Origin: Parasponia andersonii
Lineage: Eukaryota; Streptophyta; Magnoliopsida; Rosales; Cannabaceae
DNA: 64,000 nt
Direction of reading: 5' to 3'
Assembly: GCA_002914805.1 (NCBI GenBank)
Contig: JXTB01000148.1
Location: forward strand, 29,804 to 93,803
Within the stretch, counting starts at the first letter, position 1, and every line of letters begins with the position of its first letter. Positions 35,929 through 48,135 of this stretch are shown one piece after another. The notes below the pieces were generated by a model. The model worked only from the letters and a program-made list of their open reading frames with translations, was not told where the DNA came from and ran no database searches. The position numbers and the translations under genes are program-made.

Positions 35929-36560
35929 AGATAAATGACCTTATTGATCCCTAAACTATGACGAATTTCTTACTCTGGTCCATAAACTTTAAATTGCGTC
36001 ATTTTTCGTTCTCAAACTATTAAAAACATTTCATTTTAGTCCTTTATATTATATTTTTTGTCTTATTCTTACTAGAATAAAAACATGTGAGATATTTTTG
36101 CTATTTTGTTCTACTTATTTTATATCTAAAAATATAGTCCAACCCCATAAAGAAATTATAACATGAATTGAAGTAATTTAAAAAAGATTGGATAAATAAA
36201 AATTAATTACGCATGCATAGGACAATAAGGCAATGTAGAATATGAATTGAAGTAGTTTAAAAAAGATTGATTGAACAAAAATTAGTTACACATGCATTGG
36301 ACAATAAGACAATGTAGAACTATCAAAAAATTAGTTCCACATTTTATTCTTTTTTCACAAGTCTTACTATATTGTTTGATTCTTGTCTCATGTGCTCATG
36401 TGCTCATTCTTATGATAATTAAACAAAATATATTGCAAAAAAAAAAAAAACTAAAATGAAACATTTTTAATAGTTTAATAACCAATATAACACAATTTAA
36501 AATTGAAGGAATAAAATGAGATTTTTTATTTAGTTCAGAGACTAATATAGATATTTCTCC
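35929..36560. mobile_element. MITE nested in the CACTA element
   Basis: Imperfect terminal inverted repeats of about 120 bp join 35929 rightward with 36560 leftward. They share CTAAACTA/CTGAACTA, TTTAAATTG(C/T)GT, and AAACTATTAAAAA(C/T)(A/G)TTTCATTTTAG. It resembles the Mutator-type MITEs at 33900 and 34527 in layout, but its flanks match poorly (5 of 9), so the superfamily is uncertain. The frames inside are not genes. Confidence 0.6.
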
Positions 36561-37964
36561 AATATTTTTTATTGTTTTAGATATTGTGATGATAATGTCG
36601 TCGTTGTAAGTAAAAAATAAATGTAAAATTAAGCTTATATAATGTAAAATAAAATGCAAAAGTTTAAAAATTAATAGAGTAAAAAAGCTCTATTGCGAAG
36701 AAGTATTCGCAATAGAATTTTTGGTAAATATTTACCCTTTCAAAAGTCCTACAAATGTTTTTTTAAGGAAAATAAAACAAAATTTAGATAGTATTTATGT
36801 TACAATGACATTATTATCTATAACAATGACATATCTTGTCAATACGAAGAACCCGAATTCAAGAGTTGAATCAGCTCTTCCCCCCGTTGCAGCTAGCTCT
36901 TTCTCCGTTAAGTCTTAAATTCTTCTGTTTACCTTCATCCTCAACCAATCCAATTCCCTCATTCTCCTCTTGTCTCTAAATTCCGACAACCACGGCCTCT
37001 TCCTCCACATCTCTCTCTCTCTCTCTCATTTTAAGTGTGTTTGATTCATTTATGATTTATCTTTTATTTTATTTTTTTTAAATATTTTTTATATTATGGA
37101 AAATTTATAATAGAATTTGTGGTTGATTTTTGTAGGAACCTTGGAGGAGATTGGGTTTATTTGATATTTATTTGTATACGTGGGTTTGTGTATGGGAGTT
37201 TGTGCATATGATTTTGGGTTTTATATGTGGGTTTTGGGATGATGGCCATATGGTATGAGTTTTTGGAATTTGGGGTTTTGGGCGTAGTGTTGTGGTATTT
37301 GGGGTTTGAGTTATATTTTGAGTTTTAATTTAGATTTGAGTGTATAATTTGTGGTATTTCCTATAACTCGGGTTTGAGTTTGGTTTAGTTTAAAATGTGA
37401 TTTGAGTTTAGAAACTGTGATATGAGTTTTGGTGTTTGTGGTTTGATTTTAGGATTTGTGATTTGAATTTGGCTTTGTTAGGATTTGTATGCATTTTTAT
37501 ATGGTTTTATTTAATATGTGGATTTGGGTATCAATATGTTGTGTGAAAAAATGTATAAAAATATTTATATGGTTACATTGGTGAATACTAGATTCATATA
37601 TGGTAGTCTATATACGTGCGGACATGCAGTTATATTCTTGAATATTGGTTATGTATATGGTTCTAGAAAAGTGACATGAAAATGTGGTTTAGTAATTTAA
37701 ATGTAATTTAAAAATAGAATTTGTAGACTAGAAAAACGTTGGTAAGATATAAATTAATCGAGAGTAAGTAATAAATAAATTAGCAATGAAAAAGAAAATA
37801 ATAATTAACAAGAGTTTCAGACATTTATACTTATTTTTCAAAAAATATTACCAAATTTATGATCTTCTAAAAATAATAAAAATTCATACAACCTTTTTAT
37901 GGTATTTTTTTAAATACTTTAGAAATTAGAAAATGTGGTAGCGTTTTAGTAAATAAGTCATCTT
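36561..37964. other. CACTA interior, no coding seen
   Basis: It includes an inverted pair (TCTATTGCGAAGAAG and TTCGCAATAGAA, 36688-36718), (CT)n at about 37011-37027, and a long G/T-rich stretch (37130-37500) in which GGTTTTGGG-like and TTTGAGTTT-like words recur. No protein domain is visible. Confidence 0.5.
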
Positions 37965-38460
37965 ATGTTTAACAGAAAATCACAAAAATTTCTTAGAAAC
38001 TAATTTAGTTTCCTATTAGCAGAATGCTCTGTAAGTAAGTAAATCATAAGAAACTACAAAAGTTTCCTAAAAACTAGTTTAATTTACTTTAGCCGAAAAT
38101 CCTATACATAAGTAAATCATAGGAAAGTACAAAGGTTTTCTAAATACCAACTTAGTTTCCTTTAGTCAAATGTCCTGTACGTAAGTAAATCACATGAAAC
38201 CACGAATATTTCCGAGAAACTATTGTGGTTTCTTTTTTGCAAAATATTCTGTAGCTAAATAAATCACAGGAAATGACAAAAGTTTCCTAGAAACCATTGT
38301 GGTTTTCTTTTAACAAAATGTCATGTAGCTAAGTAAATCATAGGATACCATAAAACTTTCCTAGTAATCATTGTGATTTCTTTTTCAAATCACAGTAAAT
38401 AATGAAAGTTTCCTGAAAGCTATTATGATTTTTTTTTTTATAGAATGCCCTGTAGTAAGA
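37965..38460. repeat. ~73-bp minisatellite with palindromic units
   Basis: Seven imperfect units are recognisable by the word AAATCA, at 37978, 38041, 38114, 38187, 38261, 38335 and 38387. The internal period is 73-74 bp; the first and last units are shortened. Each unit contains an inverted motif of the type GAAACTAATTTAGTTTC (a perfect palindrome in the first unit; GAAACTATTGTGGTTTC further right). It lies inside the CACTA element. Confidence 0.8.
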
Positions 38461-39104
38461 ATTGGGTGAGGTATTGAACAAGAACGCTGAAAAATATGAT
38501 CAAGTTCTCAAATTAAGTAATTATATTTTTGAAGCAAATACAACAAAAATATATATTGGATTCTGATAATTAGTTTCCAATGACCAAATTAGTTTCTAAT
38601 GATCAATAATTAAATTAACCAAGTAGTTCTACTGTCTATGATAGAAACTAATTTGGTTTTCAGTTTTTATTAACTAAATAGTTATGATATTTATGGTGGA
38701 ATAATATGATTGTTAGTTTTTAATAACTAATTTGGTTTCTAGTTTTCGAAAATCAATTAGTTTCTAATTTCTAATAATAAATTAATAATTAGTTTTAAGA
38801 GTAATCAATTACAAGTAAACTAGTAGCAAAAAAAAAAAAAGAAAAAAAGGAAATTTTAAGATGTTATTTGGTCTTTCTTAGCAAGAATTTGTTATTTTTC
38901 TAGAAAAAAGGTAGTACAAAATAAGTAAAAGTTTGGACATAGTATTCTTGGTATTATTTATCAAAAGGTAGTCCTAAGTGTCTTTTTTCCGATTAACAAG
39001 ACCCCAATTTTAATGAAAAAAAATAATGATTAAAAAATATCAAACAAATAATAATTAAAAATATTATTGGCAATTATTAAATATGCAGGTAATGTATAAA
39101 CATA
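38461..39104. other. TTAGTTTC-rich AT stretch
   Basis: The words AATTAGTTTC or AACTAATTTGGTTTC recur at irregular spacing (38570-38820), continuing the palindromic motif of the neighbouring array in a scattered form. No gene is visible. Confidence 0.5.
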
Positions 39105-39420
39105 AACCTAACCCCTAATCCCTGAGCCAAAAGCCTTAACACCAAACATAACCCTAATTCAAAAAATAATACCGTAGGCCCTAACCCTTAACCTCTAAAC
39201 CCTAACTAATTTGTAAACCCTAAAACATAACAAATACAGTAGATCCATAATCTTTCTCGTGAAATTAGAATGTGCCCCAACCCAAACCATAACATTTACC
39301 CTAAATCCTAACCCTAAGCCCAAAAACATAACCATAATGTAAACACCTTTAGACTCTTAACACTTAAACCTAACCATAAACTTAGAATAATGTCCCCCTA
39401 AATTAAACCCAAAACTATAT
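39105..39420 (+). repeat. degenerate telomere-like (CCCTAAA) repeats
   Basis: Words CCTAACCC, ACCCTAA, CCCTAACCCTTAACC, AAACCCTAACTAA, AAACCCTAAA and CCTAACCCTAAG are dense here. CCCTAAA is the C-strand unit of the usual plant telomere repeat. The array is irregular, so it is an interstitial, decayed or independently arisen tract. Confidence 0.6.
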
Positions 39421-39859
39421 CATATATCATAAAACTTTGTTTCAATTCAGTAACATATATATGACTTTAATTTTTTTTTTATTGCATGCCTGTATTAACA
39501 TTTACTACACTTTAACCTTAGACCCATCGGGGTGGATTACTTTTTTTTGGCATTCACTCAGGTAAGGTCTTAGATAGCTCACATGCCTCTGACTTGTCCT
39601 GCTTGGATAATTTAGGAATGTTCTTTTTACCTATTGTATGTAACTTTGTCTACTTATTGTGTCATGTTGCAGATATTTTATATGTGTATTGCTCTTGTTC
39701 TGTGAGTGTGTACTTCATGAAATATAGTTTGTACACTATTATAGATCGGATTATGAATATAATATATGTAAAGAATAATCTTGAATGGAATAGGGCGTTA
39801 TGTTTAAGAGTTGGAGTAAAATAGTGGATTTAGGATACTTTTTGATCGTGTATATTGCT

Positions 39860-40060
39860 TGTTTGGTTGTATATTAAGGAATTTATAGAAGACTCTCTAG
39901 CAACGAGAATTTTATTGATATGGTGAAAAACTTTGTGGATAGTCAGGGAAAAGTTAGATGTCCATTTAAGAAGTGCTTCAATATATTTTGAGAAATGACT
40001 TCAATAGTTGAGCCATATATAATATAACATGGTTTGATCAAACATATACCAGTAGATATT
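39860..40060 (+). pseudogene. CACTA transposase-associated domain fragment (PF13963-like)
   Basis: The frame at 39908-39988 reads NFIDMVKNFVDSQGKVRCPFKKCFNIF and, after a stop, a segment with VEPYII and HGLIKHI. The spacing RCPCKKC...V..HL..HGF is the signature of the transposase-associated domain at the N-terminus of CACTA (TNPD-type) transposases; here the first Cys-x-x-x-x-Cys is kept. It is cut off at the left end of the LTR-like insert that starts at 40061. Confidence 0.6.
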
Positions 40061-40990
40061 TGATGAGTGCATATTGAGCTAATTATTTGATAAAGTCTCG
40101 ACATTTATTTTCTTGTTATTTTTAGGTTTTACAATGTTTTTGTATTTTGTAGCTGTTTTGGATATGGAGAAGTAAAAAAGCAATGAAACTAGGCTAAAAC
40201 AGACTAAAAATTAAAACACTGACACAAAAGTGGTAAAAATCTAATGAGTACACACTCAGAGAACAAGAGTGAACACGAGCAATACACATATGAGTTCAAA
40301 GAACCTGGATTCTGATCAGATAAGTTTTAAAGGTATTATGATTTCAAAGCACTAGACTTAAATGCCAATTAATTTTTTCAGATTATATATATTAACTAAT
40401 TATTTAAAATTGTTATTGTTCTTCTATATTTTAATGATTATGATTTTCTATCATGATTTATTTAGGTATGCAACTAGATGAAACTTGATAGAGATTGATT
40501 ACTAAATTATAATCCTAGATCTATAATTGTCCAGGATTTCTAATTATTATTAGAAATTATAGTTGATTAAATTCATACTAAATAGTTAATTGACTATAAT
40601 AAAGAACATCTTCTATGTTAAAGCATTGATTAGATATAAATATGAGAGCTTTTTTGAAATTAGTTTGATTGATAAAATCTAGGTAAAGAGCTTGCTTTAC
40701 CTAGAGATCAACTAAGGAAAAGTTTAAATAAGGCGAGCTTATGTGCTATCTCTGGCTGAAAATTTTGATAAGTAATTAATTATAATATTTAGTAATTAAT
40801 TAATAGGTTGTCTACTAGTGGGGAATGGTCATTTAACCTGTTTTACTTTATCATTTTTATTACTTAATTTATTTTCTGTTTTATTAATTTTAGTTCATTA
40901 TTATAAAACAAATCCCATAAAAAAAAAATACTAGAATTATAGATTAGTCATTAGACAAATTCTTCGACCATTTTTGCCACTATACTAACT
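40061..40990 (+). mobile_element. possible Athila-like solo LTR
   Basis: The stretch starts TGATGAGTGCATATTGAGC, resembles the long LTRs of Athila-type Ty3/gypsy elements, and includes AGTAATTAATTAATAGGTTGTC and a (T)-rich zone near its right end with GACCATTTTTGCCACTATA. It interrupts the transposase fragment. I see no target duplication, so the right end is a guess. Confidence 0.35.
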
Positions 40991-41349
40991 TATTCTAGAT
41001 TCTCAAGGCCATACTAGATTACTGAATATAAAGAATATAGATTTTAATTGGATGACCCCTATCAATATTCGATTAAGAAGTTCTGACTAATGATTTACCA
41101 CTACCAAATGAGGTTGGTAATGAGATGTTAGATATACTCAGTGATTCAGTAATAATGATGATGACTACGACGTTAGGGAAGACGATGTTGCAATGGGATT
41201 AGTTAGTTGCAACAGTATTATAATAATAATTTATCTGTATAGGTCAAAGCAAAGTTGTATCCTAGATATAGTGTTTCTTTGTTTTTTTTAATTTTCTGTC
41301 GAATCTTATGCACTTTAAGGTATTGAACAAGTGGACAAATAATCTTGAT

Positions 41350-41710
41350 GTCTCTTAGATGGAAAAAGCTCAGAACCACATAATGCTTGTTCTATGAAAA
41401 TTTGAGAAGATATTTCCCTTGGGTATTCTCGATATAACGATTCACGTGGTGCTCCATCTGCCTAAAAAAGCTATACCAAGGTTTCGGTTTGTATGAGATA
41501 GATGTATCTATTTGAGAGATATCTGAACAAGTTCAAGGAATGTATATAATGTAAGAAATCGAGCACATGAAGAGGGTTCTAAAGCTGAAGGATATGTTAT
41601 TAATTAACAAAGCATTGACATTTTTCTCAATTAATGTCTTTATTTTGCTCAATGTATTTCAAAGGTGTCGAGATGAGGTTTAACAGACCAAAGAGAAACG
41701 GATATCACTG
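41350..41710 (+). pseudogene. CACTA transposase DUF4218 fragment
   Basis: The frame from 41359 reads MEKAQNHIML, then KFEKIFPLGILDITIHVVLHLP (about 41397-41462). After stops it reads YNVRNRAHEEGSKAEGYVIN (about 41549-41608) and GVEMRFNRPKRNG (about 41665-41703). These follow the order of the DUF4218 region at the C-terminus of CACTA transposases. At least three stops break it. Confidence 0.72.
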
Positions 41711-42456
41711 ACAATGCTTTATTGATAGTTTCCACTGTAATCATGTTTTGCGGTCAACTAAAATGTGGGCTAAGGAGCGGAGTAAGATTACGTAATAAGT
41801 GGTGCCAATTTGGATATATAATTTTATCATTTATATTTTTTCTTTAATTGTTTGATGAGGAACCGATAGCTGATGACGTACTTAGTCTTCATCGTGGACA
41901 CAGAAAGGGAGTTAACCGATCGAGTACTCAAAGGATCGAGGAATGCATCTAGTTCTTCTACTTCACAGTTTCCATAACACCAGCCATATCACCCATCGCC
42001 AAAAGATACTGAACAGCTGTGCACAGAGTTAATGGATACTTTGAGGTAATTAATGGACGAGTTTTTAGGACCCGTATTTTGGACCGTACGTTCATAGCGG
42101 CAACCTCGTCAGAATTAATGAAGATGATGACGAACATTTAGGGACCATTAGTTATTTTAATTGATGTTTTATGTATGAAATTTTATGCAGGTTTGAATAT
42201 TATTTTTTATTTTGCGTTTTATGTATGAAATTGGATGTATTTCTAAATTATGGGTAAATATATTTAATTTTCTATTATTATAATTTTATTTTACTTAATA
42301 ATATTTCTATTAAATACTAATATCAATTTTAATATATTATAACTAATTTTCATAATTAAAATTCGAATTATTGCCATGATATTATTGTCCTAATAATCTA
42401 CTAGGACAACTTTTTAAGCTATTGCGACGACACAATATAATGTATTTCCTATAGTG

Positions 42457-42725
42457 CCATTATTGTTTATACAAGTCTTAGTAGGAGTGAAACACATTTT
42501 TTTTCTCTTCTCTCCTCTCTCTTTATTCTTAAAGAGTTTAGCAAGTGCCTTTCTTATAGATTCTTCTCTTTTTTATTTCTCATATTTATTATTAATTTTA
42601 AATAAATCAATCCGTTTGTGAAGTGCTCCAATATATCCTTTATAAATTTTTTCTTCAATATCATTAATAGGAACCATCTTTGCTTTGAAATCTTTGAAGA
42701 TTTTTTAGTTTTCAGGTGTAAATCT
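42457..42725. other. short spacer
   Basis: AT-rich DNA between the CACTA element and the next LTR; nothing recognised. Confidence 0.6.
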
Positions 42726-44961
42726 GTCACGATCGGAAATCCAAGACTGTGACTTTTAGTAATTTTATATTAAAATAGTAATAAATAATGATTTTTTAAA
42801 ATTCAAGAAAATCAAGTTCTTGAAATTTTGTATTTTAGTCTTTAAAAGTAATCAAATTTCATAATCAAGAAAATTTTCCATTAGTATTAATTTTCGAAGA
42901 AAATCCTTCATTTAAAGTTTAGAAAAAATTTTAAACAAATTAATTTAAGAACCTTGCTTATTTTATAAATTTTAGTAAAATGTGTCTATTTAAAACTTAA
43001 ATGCAATATCCAATTAATTTACGTAAAATTATTTGTATTTCTAAGTGCTCAAATTAATAGAAAAATCATCCTCGTATATCTATTAGTAAATACACTATTA
43101 TTGGCTAAATAAATTTGACATAGAAAGGAAGAAGTGATATAAAATAGGAACCGATCAATGAAGATGTGAGAGACGATATACATAAGCTAAACAAGCTTGT
43201 CAAACCACCAAGATAACTACCCAAAATAAATTAACACCTAAAAGTGGGAGAAAGTGGAAGGAGGGTGAGCACATGAATGCTCAGTAGAGATTTAATTACA
43301 AGTTTTTATACATAAAAAATATACTCACGTTGAAGGTCCTACATGGTTAGTATTCCATTCAAAACAGTTCACAAAACCCAAGTAGAAATCATAGTTTAAT
43401 AGTTCAAACATTTCACACTATTGTAAAATATCCATCAAAACTAGTACATATTTATTCAAGCTAACATATAACCATATATGCAATCATAATATCTGAAATA
43501 TCCTATTTGAATTACTCGTAAGTTCGAGCTACCTAAAAAGGCGCTGTAAGTTCAAGCACCCTATGTGGGGTATCGTAAGTCTAATGGTCGCGTAAGTGTA
43601 TGAATGCATGCAAATGCCATATTAGTGACAGGATATGCACCATTTTCACAAAATAACAAAATAATTATGCAGTATTCTTTAATCAAATATCATTTAGTTC
43701 TCATAATTGAGTTCTCAAACTATTTTAGATTTTCTAAAGATTTTGGCATTATAATGGTCATTTTTTATCAAACCTAAAATCTAATTTTCTATAGAAAATA
43801 GTTCAAAACAGTATATATAATAGGACAACCAGTATGGCGTGCCTCCCATGCAATTTATATATCAAATCAGGTCAAAAATAAATATAAACACAATTTTTAT
43901 AAATAATTTCACTAAATTTTATATTTATCACAAATATATAAATTTATTAATTAAACTAATTTTAGAATCAAGTAATCGAATCCTTACCTCAATCGAGTGC
44001 CAAAATAGCATTACAGGGCCATGAAGAAAGTTCGGTATTGTTTAGAGGATCAGACGTCGTTTTCAACCCTTTTGATCGATAAGTTTAAAAACTCGATTTT
44101 CAATCGGAGCTTCAGATCATGAAACAAACTTCACCATTGAATTCAAAGTACTCAAAAATATTAGGTTAGACATATAATTTGACTGATTCAAGCTAGGGCT
44201 GAACCCGCGCTCATAGCATACAAATCGAGGCAATCTAAGCCGTTAGATTTAGATTTTTGCGCCCGCCACCAAATATAGTCAAAATATATATATCAAAATT
44301 CTTATTTTCATGAGTACGCCACAAATATAAGGTTTATTTTACGATCTAACAGTCAGATTGAAAAATTTAAATATAAAACTAAAATAACTCAAAATTGACA
44401 AAAATAGCAAAATTTAATCTGGATAATATTGAGTCAAGATATATATACCACGTGAAAGAACGTTACGAGACAAGTTGAACCCGACCAGTTTCATAGTGAA
44501 ATATCGCCGGAATTGGCACCGGCGAGCTTTGGTAGTCGTGGTATTTTTCAGCATTTTCTGGCAATACAGAGCTCCGGTTGGGTTACAACTGGCAGTGGAA
44601 GACTCGTCCGGTGGTGGGCATTGATGCTAGTCGGTGGAGTGGTTAAATGATGGTGAGAGGCGGCTGGTCGGAGCTTCGCCAGTCTTTCGGCGTTTAGGCT
44701 AGAAAATCGCAGGGGAGAGAGAGAGAGAGAGATGAGGGGGACATGAGTGAGGGGACACGTTGCAGCCTTTAAATTGGCTTCGAAATTTACAAATAAGTCC
44801 CTAGTTCACAAATTTCTATACTTAAGTCCTCAAAATTGCTGTTTGGACCACATTTTCGAAAATTCTTTTAAATTAATCCAATTTCAAATTTTTGTAATTT
44901 ATTTTTTTTTAAATGGTCAAATGACCAAAACACCCTTAGAAAAAGTAAAGAGGTTTTACAG
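42726..44961 (+). mobile_element. ~2.2-kb solo LTR, TGTCACG type, copy 1
   Basis: It starts TGTCACGATCGG and ends GAGGTTTTACA, flanked by AAATC (42721-42725) and GAATC (44962-44966), 4 of 5 matching. It aligns end to end with 48916-51173. Shared landmarks are GAAGGTCCTACATGGT, CAGTATTCTTTAATCAAAT, CAAATCAGGTCAAAAAT, and a GC-richer right part with (GA)n at 44717-44732. No internal gene or second LTR is present, so it is most simply a solo LTR of a Ty3/gypsy-like element; the family is not identified. Confidence 0.7.
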
Positions 44962-44966
44962 AATCG

Positions 44967-46799
44967 ATTTAATGGATTATCATTGTAAGATGTTTTATAT
45001 AACCTAACTTGCTATTATAACTCTTATTTAACTTTAATGAAATTGTTTTCTTTAAAAAAAAAAAGAAAAGAAAAAGATCCAATGGGGTGGGCACATCGGA
45101 AGAATTCATGGATTATTTGTAATACAAAATAATGTTCAACATAAAATATAGGAAGAAAAGAGAGTTGAGTAATTGTTTTTTGAGAATTTAACCCTTGTAT
45201 TATGCACTGGAATTTATTGTATATAATGTTGAAATTACTTTAATGGTGTGAATAATTTAGCATTTCATCCTTACTAAATTAGCATTAATTTTAGTTCAAA
45301 GTTCACGGTTCATTCATTACGCAAAGACTAATTATTGGAGTCGTTTAATATTGTTTTCCTTTCATTTCCTCCCTAATTAAATTGCTCAATTTGCGCATTA
45401 CCCTATAACTTGAACTATGTATTGAAAATTAAAACCGAAATTATAAACAATTTGATTGTGTCTTATGCATTTTCATGCTCGATAATGAGAGGTTTTGTTT
45501 CTTATCTTTTAGAAAGACTAAAGAGAGAGAAAAAGAATCATGATGACATGTGTTGCATATACCATAAACATAAAAGCGATAATTTTTTTTTTGTTAGTTT
45601 TACATACTCAAAATATACATATATATAATTATTTAAATGGTAAAACCATTATAGAGAAATATTAAAATAGACAAAAGGGAAATTTTCTAATTCTAATATT
45701 AAGAGTCTCAAATTAAGTAGCATATATAATTTCTAGTGTAGGTCCAAACTATAACTATAAGAGAATAAGAGATATTTACAGCTCAAAAAAGGAAACTTGC
45801 GATTAAAAATATGATCAAATGGTCAATTAGCTATAATGATGTCCAGCTTAGGTCCCCTACTGATGCCCTCGTGCGGTCCCTTTATGCCTCCTACGTATTA
45901 ATAAAAAAAAGTCTATTGTAGGATGACAGATAAACAATCGTGATCAATATAATTATATGTTAATTTGCAAACCACTTAATTAGTTCCAAAAAGCAGCCTT
46001 GACTTCATACTGCATTAATCTTGGCTTTAATTTGCCTTTTAAGTCCTTTCAAAAGAACAATGTATTTTCACTGCAAACCTTCGAAATTATAAACTAACTC
46101 TACGATTTAATATTTTTTGAGTGGAGGAATACGTAGCCTATTCTAATGATTAGTTGCGCTAATTTTATTTAGTATGTACTTAAAAGTTCGATAAAATTCT
46201 TATTCCCTAGGAGATTATGTTAATATATACCAACGAGTCAACTCCGAATCGATCCACTCTCATCAAAATTGCATCTAAAGAATACACATTATTAGTTAAT
46301 TAATCAATTTTGTAATATTAAATTTTAGTTAGCCAATGTTAATTGTACGCACTTTTCCAATTTATTGTTTATGTCTGTTTGTTTATGAATATCATTGGAC
46401 GTGATGTGTCGACTCACCCAATTAGAGGAGCGGTTGACCAAATAGCTGAGATAATCTTAATTTTCTTTTCGATAGTGGCGACAATACGTAGGGTATTGAC
46501 CTTTGTTGTAATTTTCGAAGCATAATTTATATTATTTATGTTTATTTTTAAAACCATACGTCAAGATAGGCTTATCACACCGACTCTTTTCTGCTTCATT
46601 TTTTGGTCTCCACCTCAATGAAGCCATTAACTTGGCCTACAATGCAACCAAAGTTCAATTCTTCTCTCTAACTACAAAGCTCTCAAAATTTTCATTTAAA
46701 AAATGGTAAAATTAGTCCTTCTTTGTTAAGGTAATTTAATGATTCAAAGTAAGAAAAAATAATCATATGAAAAACTAATATATATATATATATATATAT
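44967..46799. other. intergenic, no gene seen
   Basis: AT-rich DNA with no recognisable domain, RNA gene or element boundary. It ends in a (TA)n run at about 46780-46799. Confidence 0.5.
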
Positions 46800-47013
46800 T
46801 TATAGATTGCCAATTTAGTATGTATTTTTTTTACGTATATGTTGGTATTTTTTTAACTAATAGTGATTCAACAGTTATCTGCATGAAAAAATGTGTATCA
46901 TTAATGTTATTTCTCTTTTTTATTTTTTATTATAAAAAATATACATGATAAATTTTTATTGATCAAATTGATATATATACATAAATAAAAAAAATACCTA
47001 TTAAATTAGTGCT
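46800..47013. repeat. dispersed MITE-like repeat, copy 2
   Basis: It has inverted ends of about 20 bp: ATTTAGTATGTATTTTTTTT near 46813 and, inverted, AAAAAAAATACCTATTAAAT near 46988. The interior matches the repeats at 1940-2140 and 47950-48135. One unresolved base (N) lies at 47014. Confidence 0.55.
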
Positions 47014-47949
47014 NAATATGGTCCTCAATAAATAAGCTAAATTAATCTTGGGTTGCATTCCTTCTTTCTGTTCATTCGCTCACTAATATTCCATGATTAA
47101 GCAAATTCTCCGTTGAAGTGTCATTCTTTTCGTCTTATCTGTTCAAACATTCTGCTTTTTGCCCTTTCACAATTTATATCTTTGTTTAGCCACAAAAATC
47201 CCTTGGAGTGACACCTTAGCCATACTATCATGCACAACCACTGCTTTAGCTAGTAAGGATATATATATACATAATATTTTATATGTATAGATATTACTTT
47301 TTACTATTTTTTTTGGTTTGTTTGATTGGTATGTGTATATATATATATACACATATAATAACATATATAATCGTAAGTAATTCATAAGAATACCTAAAAG
47401 AATCTTTATTAATTTGCTCTGGATTTCAAAAATATTGTTTTCCGTTTGGATTCCAACTTGCGACCTTAAAAATGTAAAAAGTTATGGATGCAATGTTTTA
47501 CCTTCAACACCAAAAACTGGGCACCACCGTTGTCTACTTGTCTTAGTCTAGTGGTTAATTATTTAAACGGGGTCACATCTCATTATGTCATTGCAACAAT
47601 ATTTTGAATTTTAATTTTTAGGAAAAATTATAATTACTAAGAAAAAATCCGTTGAAATATCGCTCCCATCTTATATTAAAATTTCCTACTAATTTTTACA
47701 CCCTACCAAACGCCATGCATGCATGCGTGTTATCACAAATTATACTCATGAGAAAGGAACATATAACTTTTCGTCTTACAGATAGTGTTTACCCACGCCA
47801 GCTCCACTAGTTTCAACTACTCATATTCCACTTTACCTTGCGTGGAGGCCCTTTCTTTTGTGAGGGCTTCGCGTTTCAATTATATTTATACGTTTCATTT
47901 GTCATATATATATATAGCACCAAGCCAGTAAGTATTTTTTTTATTTATG
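47014..47949. other. intergenic with TA-rich tracts
   Basis: No gene is recognised. TA-rich segments lie at 47257-47360. A possible decayed tRNA-like SINE head (CCAACTTGCGACC near 47454) is too weak to call. Confidence 0.5.
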
Positions 47950-48135
47950 CATAGATATTAATTTGGCCAATGAAAATTTATCATGCACATTTTTTTATTG
48001 TAAAAAGTAAGAGAGAGAAAGAGCATTAATGATGCACATTTTTTCATGTATTTTATTATAACCATTGGCTCACCATCTAATAGTGATCCAACGACTAAAA
48101 AAAAATACATATTGGATTGGCAACCATATATATAT
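47950..48135. repeat. dispersed MITE-like repeat, copy 3 (inverted)
   Basis: The reverse complement matches copy 2 from GCCAATCCAATATGTATTTTT through AATAGTGATCCAAC, GAAAAAATGTGCATCATTAATG and ATGATAAATTTTCATTGG. It lies about 1 kb from copy 2 in opposite orientation. Confidence 0.55.

Larger units (their letters stand above)
35819..42456 (+). mobile_element. degraded CACTA (En/Spm) transposon
   Basis: The right end, read inward, begins CACTATAGGAAATACATT followed by TATTGTGTCGTCGCAATAG. The left end reads TACTAGAAGAATGTCATC and then TATAGTGGC and CTATTGCAACGACATAAT, with a likely C-to-T change in the first base. Both ends share the TTGC(A/G)ACGACA subterminal word. The 3-bp flanks CTA and CCA match in two of three. 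Inside are two pieces typical of CACTA transposases, in the right order: the transposase-associated domain (39.9 kb) and DUF4218 (41.4-41.7 kb). The central catalytic part is not recognisable. Several later insertions and a minisatellite swell it. Confidence 0.65.
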
